From Ochotona curzoniae (taxonomy: Eukaryota; Chordata; Mammalia; Lagomorpha; Ochotonidae), in assembly GCF_017591425.1 (NCBI RefSeq), contig NW_024465369.1:27137001-27201000 (forward strand): a DNA stretch of 64,000 bases, in the 5' to 3' direction. Of this stretch, positions 13,234 to 24,564 are shown piece by piece. Position numbers and translations under genes: made by a program. Numbering within the stretch: the first letter of the stretch is position 1; each line of letters begins with the position of its first letter. The notes under the pieces are model-generated. The model saw only the letters and a program-made list of their open reading frames with translations. It was not told the origin of the DNA and made no database searches.

Positions 13234-13314
13234 CAGGGGTGACAGACTCTGAGAGCTGCAGCCACTTCTACCTTGAAATGGATGTATGTAATTCTGGTAG
13301 AGCTGCATGCCATA
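13234..13314 (-). CDS. GRB14: GRB14 exon 9: PH-BPS linker
   Basis: It encodes residues ~342-368, YGMQLYQNYIHPFQGRSG through SQSLSPL. Acceptor cctctgcAG, donor GTAAGC, 81 bases, phase 0. It continues the PH C-terminal helix (YGMQLYQNY) into the serine-rich linker that precedes the BPS region. Small substitutions relative to human: Ile-His-Pro-Phe and Leu-Ser-Pro-Leu. Confidence 0.92.
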
Positions 13315-13844
13315 CTGCAGAGGAAACAGATAAAAACACATTCCCACCACTTTTACTGCACTGGTAATCTACAAAAATCAACATAGTCATAAATTACATA
13401 TTAACAGTACAAGAAAGAATTATGAGCTTTCCATAAGGAAAATAAAATGACAATAATTTTTAAACATAGTTTGATGCCCTGAAATAACATATTGAAAAAG
13501 AAATTTATTTTTTTTACTTGGATCCACAAGTTAAGGTCTAGTTCACCACTATTAAAATCAAGCAACTGGTATTTCTACTCATTATGCATAGCAGCAAATA
13601 GTACCACAACCAACTGGAGTTACTCAGTGACAAGACAGTTCACACAAAAACAGTGTCACCCATTGTGGTACAAAAATAAGTATGAATTATAAATACATTA
13701 TTAGAGAAACACTGAGTTTGCCACACTTTTCAAGGAGGCATTTCTAACTGAAGTTGGAAACTACTTTCTTACATTGGAGCCATTTCACACAAAAGAAAGC
13801 AACATATAGGTAACCCCCTCCTAACACACGCACACACATACACA

Positions 13845-14090
13845 GATCCTTCAACTACTGGCAATCCTCAAACACTGGCTCGCTCTTCAAATGCCTGTAA
13901 TAGGGCTGAGCAAATCCAAAGCTTGGGAACCAGGAACTCATTCTCTGTTTCCCACAGAGGAGGGAAGAACTCAGCTACTTGAGCCATCCCTGCTTCCATC
14001 TCCCTTGGCATGCTTTAGCAAGAAGCTGGAACACAGAATGCAGGCCGGAACAAGAGCCCATGCACTCCAACCAAGAATGTAGGCCCATCT
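13845..14090 (-). mobile_element. Old C-type SINE, minus orientation
   Basis: Body gggctgagcaaatccaaagcttgggaaccagg, cccacagaggagggaagaactcagctacttgagcc and gcaagaagctgga match an older SINE subfamily in antisense. In intron 8. Confidence 0.7.
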
Positions 14091-14099
14091 ATTAAAATT

Positions 14100-14430
14100 C
14101 ACCTTAGTGAGTTTTTAGATCCTAGAGGTAAGCATTTAGGCTACAGCTTTAAGACACCAGCAGTCCACATTGGGTTGGAGTCTGAAACTCCTGATCCACT
14201 TTTCTGCTAATGCAGAAACAAGGGCATGTGGTAGGGGTAGGGAGTAGTAATGGTTCAGATGATTGGATTTTTGCCAGACCCATGGGATAACATATGATTC
14301 CTGGCACCCAGTTTCAGTCTGGTCCAGTTACACACATTGAGAACATTTAGGGGAGTAAACCAGCGGAAGGAAACTCTATTTGTGCTTCCCCAACTCCCAC
14401 TCTCTACCTCACCAGTAAATAAGTAAGCAT
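14100..14430 (+). mobile_element. Old C-type SINE, plus orientation
   Basis: ggtaagcatttaggctacagctttaagacaccagcagtccacattgg start, tggagtctgaaactcctgatccactt, and gcttccccaactcccactctctacctc end with an A-rich tail. Confidence 0.65.
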
Positions 14431-16344
14431 AAAAACTTCAGGAAGTTCCATGTCCAGTTCCCTGTCTCCACCTCTGCTCAGAGCTTATACATGGTACAGG
14501 TGTATGTGTTACATTTTGGACCTTGCAGCTCAAGCCAGCAACTGGAACCTATGTATTACTAAGGGTATATGTATAGAAGGCAAGAATGAGACCCTTCGGG
14601 AAGTAGAATACACCACCATCAACCCCATGTCAGACCGTGTTAACTCTTTTCTATGGCACCTGCAGAATTCCTGATGCTACAAGCAGCAGGGATTTGAGTA
14701 GCAGACATGCCTTTTCCCCCAGCATCAGTTCTGAGAGCCTCTGGTGCTATCAGACCCCACTCCAAACCCATCTCTCTGGACCAGATTCTGCCCTAGGGCT
14801 TAGGCCTGCCTGATACCTTCTCCAGAGTAGGCTGCCTTCAGTCTGCCTGGGCCATGGGGAGGCTCTCCCTTGACCAGCCCTTATTTCCCAAATCCTCTAC
14901 TGAAACCAGTTGTCAGTCTATGTTCCACACACTTTTTTGCCCAATTACTGAGTGCCTAATTCCTTGGTACTACCTACTCAACCTTGAATGTTCATATTAA
15001 ACGTAAGTTTTCTTGCTCACTGTCAAAATTAAGTTAGGTCTGATGTATACAAAGGCAGATACCTAGGAATCAAATCTCAACCAAAGGATGAATTTTCTTT
15101 AAACATTCAAACAGAACTATTTTATCTACTAAGAACTATTTCCTTAAAATCAGTTCCAGCAAAGTGGATATATTTGGTAATTAAGCAGGAAAAAAAATCA
15201 GAGGGGTTCTCAGGGTGTCACTGTTTTTAAGATTTTGCTTTTAACACGAATACAAACTCACATTCAATAAAAATTCTCTGTGCTGACTTTTTTATTCAAT
15301 TATTTCCCAACTTCTAAAAATTATTTTTTAATTTAAGGTTTGATTGACATTAATGGGACTAAATGAAATTTGCCTAAATCAACTCTAAACATACAGTAAG
15401 TTTATAAAGAAGACAGAGTAGTTTAATTCCTAGACAAGCCCATTTTAGAGAATTTATAATTAACTCAAGCCAACACTTTCACAAAAATATTCTGTTTAGC
15501 TACCTTTTATTTATCTGCACTGAAACACGTTCTATCTACTATTAAGACTGTTTTCTTCAAAGAGGTGTTGCCCCCAGTACCTGTGGGTTGGAAAGCTGCC
15601 TCTGTATTGCTGGAGGTGGTTAGCAGGTATTTAACCCTGGCAGACAAACATAGCATGGGTCACCTTCACATTTCCCTAGCTTTAGGAGGGGCAAATAAAG
15701 CACCATAAATGCTAGAAAGAAGTTGGCAGGCTTCAAAAGGAAGGGGAGGAAGATAACGTAGGACTAGGACACTACACATGAGTAAATCTCCCAATTTATG
15801 TCTCAGGCTTTTCATAATTCTATCTGTAACTGGATCTCCAGAGGGAAAAAAAGATGCTTCCAATAGCCTACCGGAGAAATCTCCTTATGCATGTGAAAAA
15901 GAAAAGGAATAAAGCATTAAGCCATAAAATAGCAAGTTTAGTGTAATGAAATTGAGGATATTTCTGGTCTGGTCAATATAATATAGACTACCTCCCTGCT
16001 CCTCTCCGCTAAAAACAATGACAATGGATGGAAATAACACAGCAGATGAACAAAAAAGGTGTTAAGGACACTTCTTACACAAGGGGAATCCAGCTGCATG
16101 AGCGTAGTGGCCAATGAGTGCCCACTTTCTCCTTTTATAGAGCATGACTGAGTTGGGCCTGCCCAGCCCACAGCAAGCCCTGGTCAACTGTGACCCGAGT
16201 ATGCTAAAGCATAAAGAAGAGAGCATAACTTCCCTGTTTGGTTTCTCACAGGCTCCAGGGGAAAGGTTCTCATGGCCACCCACCTCCCTGTCTCATCTGA
16301 AAAGCTGTGCTAACACTGAAATGCACAGGGGACATGGATGCAGT

Positions 16345-16520
16345 AGGCAGAATAGCACTTTCCAAAAGTCATCCACACCTTCATCCCCAAAACCTACACA
16401 TATAAAGGGGCTACAGGGCAAAGGGGAATGAAAACTTCCAGGTGAGATGGAGTTGATTATGCTCGATTGTTTAGTCAGGCACAATTTAATCACAAGGGCC
16501 TTTCTTCCAACATCAGTGTT
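16345..16520 (+). mobile_element. Related LTR-type fragment, truncated
   Basis: gtaggcagaatagcactttccaaaagtcatccacaccttcatcc and aatttaatcacaagggccttt resemble the start and middle of the LTR type seen at 50.3 kb. Confidence 0.45.
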
Positions 16521-16529
16521 GCTATAAGT

Positions 16530-17160
16530 TTAGAGACTGAAATCACTGTACATTGCTGGTAGGAGTGTAAATGGTTCAGCCACTGTGGATAATACATGTC
16601 AGTTCCTCAAAGAGCAAAACATAGACTTGCTGAATATCCAGTAATTCCCTTTTTATAAATTTACACATCACACCTCACCTCCCCGAAAACTGATACTCCA
16701 ACCAGAGTATGTTCACACTATGTTCATACTAGCAGTTTCACAAAAGCCAAATGGTAAAACAACCAAAATGTTGATCAAGAATAAATGCATAAGCAGACTG
16801 TTTATTCAAATGGATATAAAAATGTATAAATAGAATATTATATGGTCACTGTAAGGAACAAAAGCTGATACAAGCTACACTGCAGGTGAACCATAAAACA
16901 CTATGCTCAGTAAAGGTCAGATCCTACAGGCCACAAGCTATATGGTTCCATTTATACGTGGGCATTAAGAACAGGCCAATCCATGGAGAAAGAATGCAGC
17001 CTGGTGCTGGCCAGGGAACTGGGCAAAGGGTTCAAAGTTTTCTCTGGAGCTAATGATAATGTTTTGGAATGAGATGAAGGTGGTAGCTAGAAAACATCTT
17101 AAATGCCTAAGTGCCATGATTCTACATTATTATGAGAATTTCATGCCAATTAAAAAAAAT
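16530..17160 (+). mobile_element. Old L1 3' end, plus orientation
   Basis: Matches the conserved ORF2-tail/3' UTR pattern of ancient L1 (cattgctggtaggagtgtaaatggttcagcc, gtggataat, ctatatggttccatttatac). It ends near an A-run at 17152-17160. Many indels, no open frame. Confidence 0.75.
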
Positions 17161-17613
17161 ACAAAATAAGTCTTTCCTCTAATCTTTGAAAGATACTTAA
17201 AAAGTCTGCTCTTCTTATCCTTCTTTAGCATGCTCTCTGTCTTTCACTCCGATGGCAGTACATGTTAACAAGTTATAGGAGAGGAGAAAAAACACAATGA
17301 TAGAATGAAAAAAGTGAACCTTGAAAAATGAACAGGCACAGTCAATTAAAAAGTCTACTACATTCCTTTCTTCAGGCTAAAAGATACAGCAAAATCCAAA
17401 GATTTAACAAGACTCTACTGGTCCTGGCTGTTATCTCTAAACACATCAGAAAGTTAGTTTTAAGACATACAACATTGATAATCAGAATCTTTCTATGGCA
17501 ATAAGTGAATCATGTATATAACATATTCATGCTATGTACACACTGGCAATTTTACATCAGTGCTCAGGCTTGAATCTTAAAGAGCACCTTGGGAAATGCG
17601 GACAAACTGTTTT

Positions 17614-18279
17614 GTTTATTTATTTATTTATTTATTTTGAGGAATGTCCGCTTTATTATGCACAGGTTACAAATTTTAAAGGGTGAGGAAGGGGAGGGCA
17701 GAAGGGAGCCTTCTGGCCGACCCCACACCTACCAAAGACGCTGCAATTGGCTGTATGACATGTCTATTTCTCTGGATCTTCTGGTCATGTCAGAGGTCAT
17801 GTTCCAGGTGTACCACCCTTGACCTTGTAGCCATGTTGGAGGTCACACTCCACCATTCCACCCATAAACCTGAAGGCTGTGCCTCAGACCAAGGGGAGGC
17901 TAGGCTTAAGCTACACCCACTAGGCAGCAGGGCAGGAGCCTGGGGCGATCACCCACATCTCTCCCCTCTGCTTTTGGAACAAATTCTACCACAAAGACTT
18001 CCGCCATAAGGGCAGTCATAAGTCCTGTGATTCTAGGATGTCGGTGGAGACATTTGAGGGCAATAGTTAGCATATACCATCACACCGCAGGCAGAATGCC
18101 TACCACAGCAATGTTGAATGTCCTTGATATTAAGTCCAATACACTGTAGAAATTACAAGGTAACTTCACCAGGGACTGGAGACCCCAACTGCCTATTACC
18201 CATCTGGCTCCTCATATCCACTCAGGAGAATGGACCCTAGCTGCTGCCAGGAACAAAGGATGACGACTCTGGCTTCTTC
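17614..18279 (-). mobile_element. L1-retroposed copy of an endogenous retrovirus-like transcript
   Basis: Flanked by 18-base near-identical direct repeats (17596-17613 and 18280-18297, two mismatches). The right-hand repeat ends in tattttaag, an L1 nick motif. Read on the minus strand it has ~320 bases of unassigned internal sequence, a polypurine tract (AAAAGCAGAGGGGAGAGA), then TGTGGG starting at 17957 as a U3. A TTTAAAA box and AATAAA (rc of 17652-17657) follow, then about 12 bases later an AAAATAAATAAATAAAT tail. No U5 follows, as expected for an mRNA ending at R. No open viral gene remains. A SINE built on an LTR is the alternative. Confidence 0.5.
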
Positions 18280-19108
18280 ATGCGGACAAGCTATTTTAAG
18301 CCAAAGTTTTCATGGTTATGTTTCATGTATTGTGCTGACTTCAGCAGCAGTGATGCTGACAATAAAATGAATAAACACTCTTTGGATTTCAATTTTCAAT
18401 ATAATTTTCCTATTTGCAACTACCAGAGAATTCTTTTAAAATGGAAATAGTTAAATTTTAGCAAATTTAAAATTGTATTAAATTTACTGGAATACATGTG
18501 TTTCCTTTCCATTCTGGAAGAAATTAATTTTGTGTTTTTATTCATTTCAAAATGCTCACCCTCAAATTACACTTCTGGAAGTTGCAGTGTCTGCTGAGCA
18601 CAAAATTAGCTGTTTTGAAAATATATTCACAGTGTCCTGTGAACATATGCAGAAATTTACATCATGCTTACTAATTTGGAAAGAAAAATTATGAAACACT
18701 TAAATAGAAGATAAAACAATTGTATTACACATAGTCAGGTAGGTACATATTAAATATACTTGATTGCTGGCAATGTTTGAAAAAATGCAACTGTTGTGGA
18801 TAACAGTCATTTCCTTCAGTTATAACTAGGCATTACATGTAATAATCTTACAAAAATGAAAATCAGAAACTTTCTAGCAATGGAATATCTATTCCAAATA
18901 CAAAAGATAAATTAGATAATGCCACTCTACAAATGTTTACCCTTTAGATTGAGAAACACACACACACACATACTTGGTAGCACTTTCGTTCTTTGTTACA
19001 CCACCACACAGATTCATAGTAAGTACTCTCATTTGAAAACACAGATATTTTACAACTTTCATGGTGCCCATAGCATTTAATAGAAATTGACACCTGGAAC
19101 AGGATTAC

Positions 19109-19204
19109 CTTAAGCAATCTAATCGCAGTCACCCAGCACGTCCTACTCTGCTCTCCTTCTGCACAGAGCATTTTCAGGTCTCGGGGCCCTCCTGCTTTGT
19201 TAGG
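19109..19204 (-). CDS. GRB14: GRB14 exon 8: PH domain C-terminal helix
   Basis: It encodes residues ~310-341, from PNKAGGPRDLKMLCAEGEQ to TCWVTAIRLLK. The CWVTAIRLLK helix with its invariant Trp is the hallmark C-terminal PH helix. Acceptor cttctAG, donor GTAATCC, 96 bases, phase 0. Glu-Gly-Glu replaces human Glu-Glu-Glu. Confidence 0.94.
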
Positions 19205-19393
19205 CTAGAAGGCCACAGCACATGGTTTATCGTTAATGCATATCTTGAAGGTAATACCTGTTGAAATAAAAGCCACTAAAATTCTATATAGAAGAAAAAG
19301 CTACCTCTTTTCAAAAAGAAATGAAAAGAAACCCACTCTTACCTAAAAAGCTGAGACTTGCTTTATTCATCTATCAAAGTATTAAGCCTGTAC

Positions 19394-19504
19394 CTTAAAG
19401 CAGAATCCGTAGTTAGTTGGTGCTCCGTGTTTTTTTTTGCCTGCCAGTGACACATATATATCACTATTGCCAAATTCGCTGAAAAATTGCAAATGTCGGG
19501 GTTC
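19394..19504 (-). CDS. GRB14: GRB14 exon 7: PH domain core
   Basis: It encodes residues ~273-309, from EPRHLQFFSEFGNSDIYVSL to NYGFCFK. Acceptor tttgaAG follows a T/C-rich tract and the donor is GTACAGG. 111 bases, phase 0. The Lys-Lys-Lys-His-Gly-Ala stretch lies in a run of nine adenines in the coding strand, a possible slippage site. The next intron is only 189 bases. Confidence 0.94.
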
Positions 19505-19554
19505 CTTCAAAAAGAAAAAAAGAGAATCACATATGAGGGTTGAATTAGATAAAT

Positions 19555-19882
19555 TTTTTTTAAAGATTTTATTTATTTTTATTGGAAAGGCAGATATACA
19601 GAGAGGAGGAGAGACAGAGAGGAAGATCTTCTGTTCAATGATTCACTCCCCAAGTGACCACAACAGCCGGTTCTGTGCCAATCAGGAGCCAAGAGCCTCC
19701 TCCAGGTTTCCCACGTGGGTTCAGGGTTTCAAGGCTTTGTGCCGTCCTCAACTGCTTTCCCAGGCCACAAGCAGGGAGCTGGATGGGAAGTAGAGCTGCT
19801 GGGATTAGAACCGGCACCCTTATGGAATCCCAGCACATTCAAGGTGAGGACTTTAGCCACTAGGCTATTGCGCAAGGCCCAA
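19555..19882 (-). mobile_element. C-type SINE, minus orientation
   Basis: T-rich start (tail), then attggaaaggcagatatacagagaggagg, gatcttctgt, cactccccaagtg, and ending aggctattgcgcaaggccc. Full length and moderately young. It ends ~50 bases upstream of the exon 7 acceptor in transcript order. Confidence 0.92.
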
Positions 19883-20162
19883 TAAGTATTTTTGCATTCT
19901 CTTTTTATGATTCTACTACATTGTATATTTTATACCTCAGACAAAAATTATTTTTAAAAATATTTTAAGCACAATGTCACAAAAAAGGAAAAGAAATTAT
20001 AACACAACTGTCCTGACCCAATCAAGAATTAGACAACATTTTATTATTTAGTATTGAAAAACTGGAAGTCTTTGATATAACATATTTTTTCATTCTTATT
20101 TTAAACTTCCTGTTCTCTTTGCCATTTCAAAGAATCTGAGAGGGAAAAATACAGTAAGAATT

Positions 20163-20252
<90 letters not shown>

Positions 20253-20254
<2 letters not shown>

Positions 20255-20696
20255 TATTGTTGCTTACATTGTATTGTGTAGTACAGTTTCATAGGCGCTG
20301 GGGATTCCCCCCACCCCTCCCATACCCCTCCCCCCATGGTGGATTCCTCCACCTTGTTGCATAACCATAGTTCAAGTTCGGTTGAGATTCATTGCTTGCA
20401 GACACATGCCTAGCATAAAGTTCAGCGTCTTATTGTCCAGATAAGTTCAGTGGCCTCTTGGGGAGACCTTCTATGGTCTGAAAATAGGTCTAACAGAGTA
20501 AAGATCCAGTCAGTTAAAAGCCCCAACGAGGCCACAGTATCAATATACAACATTATGGAATTAATTGACATAGTATTGGGTAAACAATATGTTAAAAATA
20601 ATGCAAGTTCCCTTCTTCGAAACATCTGGGTTGAGACAGTATCAATGACAGGTTCAAAAAAAAAAAATAACAAACAACCAAACAAAAAATTACAGG
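20253..20696 (-). other. LINE-1 3' UTR with G-quadruplex tract
   Basis: Non-coding end of the L1. It has five G-runs on the minus strand (C-runs at 20307-20312, 20314-20317, 20319-20321, 20325-20328, 20330-20335), then AATAATAAA at the poly(A) junction. A G-rich tract just before the tail is a known conserved L1 feature. Confidence 0.8.
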
Positions 20697-23600
20697 TTAA
20701 ATCAAGGCAAACATGTGGTATCTAATCTTTTGGGATTCGCTCATTTCCCTTAGCATTATAGTTTCCAGTTGTGCCCATTTAGCCACAAAGAACTGCATTT
20801 TGTTTTTTTTAATAGCTGAGTAGTATTCCATGGAGTAGATGAACCAAAGCTTTCTTATCCAATCTTCTGCTGATGGGCATTTCGGTTGCTTCCATGTTTT
20901 TGCAATTACTGATTGTGCTGCAATGAACATAGGGATGCATGTTGGTTTGTCGTAAAACAGGTGTTTTGGATATATTCCTAGGAGTGCTATTGCTGGGTCA
21001 TATGGTATGCAGATTTTGAGTTGTTTGAGTGTTCTCCAGACTGATTTCCATAAAGGCTGTACCAATTTGCAGCTCCACCAGCAGTGGAGTAGGGTTCCCT
21101 TTTCCCCGCATCCTCGCCAGCAAGCGTCGTTGGTGTTCTTGTTTATGTGGGCCAATCTTACTGGTGTTAGGTGGTACCTCATCGATGTTTTAATTTGGAT
21201 TTCCCTTATTGCTAGGGAGCTGGAACATTTTTTCATATGTTTGTTTGCCATTTGGACTTGTTCCTTTGTGAAATGTTTGCCCATTTCCCGTGCCCATTTC
21301 TTGAGTGGCTTGTTTGTTTTGGTTTTTTGGTTGTTTTGAAGTTCTTTATATATCCTGGAAATTAGCCCCCTATCGCCTATATCGTGTGCAAAGATCTTCT
21401 CCCACTCTGTGGGTTGCTTTTTTACTTTGTTGATTGTTTCCCTTGCTGTACAGAAGCTTCTTAGTTTGATGAGGTCCCATTTGTTTATTCTGTTCTCAAC
21501 TGCTATTGCTTTTGGTGTCCTTCTTAGAAAGTCGGGACCTACTCCTAGGTCTTGCAGGGTATTTCCTACATTTTCTTGCAAGAGTTTGAAGGTTTCTGGA
21601 TGTAGGTTTAGGTCTTTTATCCATGTAGATTGGATCTTAGTGTATGGTGATAGATGTGGGTCTATTTTTTTGTTTCTACAGGCTATCAGCCAGTTGTCCC
21701 AACAACATTTACCAAAGAGGCCTTCCCACTTGCTTGAGCTGTCATTGGTCTTTTTGTCAAAGATTAATTGGCTGTATTTGTGTGGGTTCCCTTTTGGTGC
21801 TTCTATTCTATTCCATTGATCTTCCTTTCTGTCTTTGTGCCAGTACCAGGCTGTTTTGATAACCACTGCTCTATAGTATGTCCAGAGGTCCGGGATTGTG
21901 ATTCCCCCTGCTGACTTCTTATTTTTCAGGATGGTTCTAGCTATTCGTGGTTTTTTGTGCTTCCAGATGAACTTTTGAATCATTGTATCCAGTTCCGTGA
22001 AGAATGTTTTGGGCAATTTGATTGGAATTGCATTGAAAATGTATATTGCTTGTGGTAGTATAGACATTTTAATGATATTGATTTTGCCTATCCAGGAGCA
22101 CGGGATGTTATTCCATCTTTTGAGGTTTTGTTCAATTTCCTTTTTAAATAGTTTGTAGTTTTCTTCGAATAGGTCTCCTACGCTTTTGGTTAGATTTATT
22201 CCCAAATACTTCATACTTCTCTCTGCTATTTTGAATGGTATCCTGTTGGTTAGATCTTCTTCCATCTTGGTGTTATTTGCGTACACTATGGCTGTTGATT
22301 TTCGTTCGTTAATTTTGTACCCCGCCACTCTGCCAAACTCTCGTATAAGTTCTAGCAGTTTCTGTATTGAGTCTCCTGGTTTTTCTATGTATAGGATTAT
22401 GTCATCTGCATATAGTGAAAGCTTGACTTCTTCGTTTCCTATACGTATGCCTTTGATTTCTTTTTCTTGTCTTATGGCCTCTGCAAGTACCTCTAGGACT
22501 ATGTTGAATAGCAGTGGTGATAGCGGGCACCCTTGTCTTGTTCCAGATCTCAGTGGGAAGGGTTCTAGCTTTTCTCCATTCAGTATGATACTGGCGTTGG
22601 GTTTTTCATAAATTGCTTTGATTATGTTGTGGATTTTCCCATCTATGCCTACTTTGGCTAGAGTTTTTAGCATGAAGAGGTGTTGGATTTTGTCGAAAGC
22701 TTTTTCTGCATCTATTGAAACTATTATGTGGTTCTTGTTTTGCTGTTTTTGGATATGGTTTATAACATTTATGGATTTCCGAATGTTGAACCATCCCTGC
22801 ATCCCAGGGATGAATCCTACTTGATCCGGATGAATGATCTGTCTGATGATTTTTTGAATTCTATTGGCTAGGATTTTGTTGAGAATTTTAGCATCAATGT
22901 TCATCAGAGAAATAGGTCTGTAGTTTTCCTTCTCTGATGGTTCTCTGTCCGGTTTTGGGATTAAGGTGATGTTGGCTTCATAGAATGAGTTTGGGAGGGT
23001 TGCTTCCTCCTCTATTGTTTTGAAGAGCTTGTAGAGGATTGGGGTTAGTTCTGTTCGGAATGTTTTGTAGAATTCTGTAGTGAAGCCGTCTGGGCCTGGG
23101 CTTTTTTTCGTTGGGAGATCCTTGATGACTGTTTCAATCTCTACCTCGGTTATGGGTTTATTTAATTCTGCAGTTGCCTCCGGACTGAGTTTTGGTAAGT
23201 GGTGGGAGTCCAAGAACTTTTCTATTTCTTGGTGGTCCTCAAATTTGTGGGAGTACAGTTCTTTGTAGTAATTTCTAATTATTTTCTTAATGATTGCAGT
23301 GTCTGTTGTTATGTTGCCTTTTTCATCTTTAATGCTATTAATTCTCACTTTCTCTTGTTTTTTTTTGGTCAATCGGGCCAGTGGAGTGTCTATTTTGTTT
23401 ATTTTCTCAAAAAACCAACTTTTTGATTTGTTGATTTTATGTATAGTTTTTTTGATTTCTATTTGGTTTATCTCCTCCCTTGTTTTGATGATTTCTTGTT
23501 TCCTATTGTGCGTGGGACTCTTCTGCTGCTGTTTTTCCAGATCCTGGAGGTGTGAGGTTAGTTCCTGTATTTGGCGTCTTTCTTGGGCCTTGACATGCGC

Positions 23601-24509
23601 TCCGATTGCGATGAATCTACCTCGTAGCACTGCTTTGGCGGTGTCCCACAAGTTTTGGAATGTTGTATCAGAGTTTTCATTGGTTTCCATAAATTTTTTG
23701 ATCTCATCTTTGATTTCTTCTCTGACCCAATGTTCGTTTAATAGCATATTGTTCAATTTCCAAGAGTGCGTATACTTCTTGGGGAGTTTTGAGTTGTTGA
23801 TTTCCAGTTTCATCCCATGGTGGTCTGAGAGGGTACATGGTATGATACTAATGTTTTGGAAGTTGTTTAGATTCGCTTTATGTCCTATCATGTGGTCGAT
23901 TCTGGAGAAGGTGCCATGCACCGCTGAGAAGAATGTATAGTCTGTGGCCTTAGGATAAAAAGTTCTATATATGTCTACTAAGTCCAGTTGTTCTATTGTT
24001 TGTGTGAGCTCTGTTGTTTCTTTGTTGAGTTTTTGTTTCGTAGACCGGTCCATTGTTGTTAGAGGTGTGTTGAGATCGCCTACAAGAATTGTGCGGGTGT
24101 CTATGTCTTCCCTTAAGTCTGTAAGTAATTGCTTTACGTAACTAGGTGCATTAAGATTCGGTGCATAAACATTAATGATGGTGATTGCTTCTTGATGGAT
24201 CATTCCTTTCACCAGTATAAAATGGCCTTCCCTGTCTCTTTTGATGTTAGTTAGAATGAAATCTATCTCGTCTGAAATTAGGATAGCTACCCCAGCTTTT
24301 TTTTCTCGTCCATTAGCGTGAAATATCTTTTTCCATCCCTTCACTTTCAGTTTCTTTGCATCCTTTCTGGTTAGATGCGTTTCTTGTAGGCAACAGATGG
24401 TTGGGTCTTGTTTGATGATCCATTCTATTAATCTCTGTCTTTTGATTGGTGAATTTAGACCATTTGTGTTGAGAGTTAAAATTGAGAGGTTGCAATTTTG
24501 CCCTGCCAT
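20697..24509 (-). CDS. LINE-1 ORF2p, endonuclease and reverse transcriptase
   Basis: 1270 residues, full length for the family. The N-terminal APE-type endonuclease has LNTNGLNS (Asn14), QETH (Glu43), VYAP (Tyr115), GDLN (Asp145), RIDH (Asp205) and SDHH (Ser228-Asp229-His230), so all catalytic positions are there. The reverse transcriptase has SPGPDGF (~470), SIDAEKAFD (Asp600), TRQGCPLSP (~657) and the YADD box at 700-703. The C-terminal cysteine knuckle CX3CX7HX4C (CWRGC...HCWWSC) is intact. It copies L1 RNA by target-primed reverse transcription and also mobilises SINEs. The start [10 protein letters not shown] is the usual L1 type, 55 bases after ORF1. Confidence 0.95.
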   Translation of the reverse strand: MAGQNCNLSILTLNTNGLNSPIKRQRLIEWIIKQDPTICCLQETHLTRKDAKKLKVKGWKKIFHANGREKKAGVAILISDEIDFILTNIKRDREGHFILVKGMIHQEAITIINVYAPNLNAPSYVKQLLTDLREDIDTRTILVGDLNTPLTTMDRSTKQKLNKETTELTQTIEQLDLVDIYRTFYPKATDYTFFSAVHGTFSRIDHMIGHKANLNNFQNISIIPCTLSDHHGMKLEINNSKLPKKYTHSWKLNNMLLNEHWVREEIKDEIKKFMETNENSDTTFQNLWDTAKAVLRGRFIAIGAHVKAQERRQIQELTSHLQDLEKQQQKSPTHNRKQEIIKTREEINQIEIKKTIHKINKSKSWFFEKINKIDTPLARLTKKKQEKVRINSIKDEKGNITTDTAIIKKIIRNYYKELYSHKFEDHQEIEKFLDSHHLPKLSPEATAELNKPITEVEIETVIKDLPTKKSPGPDGFTTEFYKTFRTELTPILYKLFKTIEEEATLPNSFYEANITLIPKPDREPSEKENYRPISLMNIDAKILNKILANRIQKIIRQIIHPDQVGFIPGMQGWFNIRKSINVINHIQKQQNKNHIIVSIDAEKAFDKIQHLFMLKTLAKVGIDGKIHNIIKAIYEKPNASIILNGEKLEPFPLRSGTRQGCPLSPLLFNIVLEVLAEAIRQEKEIKGIRIGNEEVKLSLYADDIILYIEKPGDSIQKLLELIREFGRVAGYKINERKSTAIVYANNTKMEEDLTNRIPFKIAERSMKYLGINLTKSVGDLFEENYKLFKKEIEQNLKRWNNIPCSWIGKINIIKMSILPQAIYIFNAIPIKLPKTFFTELDTMIQKFIWKHKKPRIARTILKNKKSAGGITIPDLWTYYRAVVIKTAWYWHKDRKEDQWNRIEAPKGNPHKYSQLIFDKKTNDSSSKWEGLFGKCCWDNWLIACRNKKIDPHLSPYTKIQSTWIKDLNLHPETFKLLQENVGNTLQDLGVGPDFLRRTPKAIAVENRINKWDLIKLRSFCTARETINKVKKQPTEWEKIFAHDIGDRGLISRIYKELQNNQKTKTNKPLKKWAREMGKHFTKEQVQMANKHMKKCSSSLAIREIQIKTSMRYHLTPVRLAHINKNTNDACWRGCGEKGTLLHCWWSCKLVQPLWKSVWRTLKQLKICIPYDPAIALLGIYPKHLFYDKPTCIPMFIAAQSVIAKTWKQPKCPSAEDWIRKLWFIYSMEYYSAIKKNKMQFFVAKWAQLETIMLREMSESQKIRYHMFALI

Positions 24510-24564
24510 GTGTTTGTGTTGTGTATGTGTTGTTGCCTATGTAGTTGTCTTGTTTGTGCGGCCT

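Larger units (their letters stand above)
13315..19108 (-). other. GRB14: GRB14 intron 8
   Basis: Holds two old SINEs, an old L1 3' end, an LTR-type fragment and the retrovirus-like retrocopy. A GC-richer stretch at about 14.43-14.94 kb looks repeat-like, but I cannot name it. Confidence 0.7.

Noticed and set aside
14430..14940. GC-richer block, considered as a processed gene copy or LTR.
   Set aside because: No tail, duplication or recognisable reading frame was seen, so it is left unassigned.
19437..19863. Overlapping frames on both strands.
   Set aside because: They fall in a SINE and in antisense of GRB14 exon 7; similar frames recur in the SINEs at 32.7 and 45.3 kb.
20161..20364. Plus-strand frame starting with poly-Phe.
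   Set aside because: It is the L1 poly(A) tail read from the other strand.
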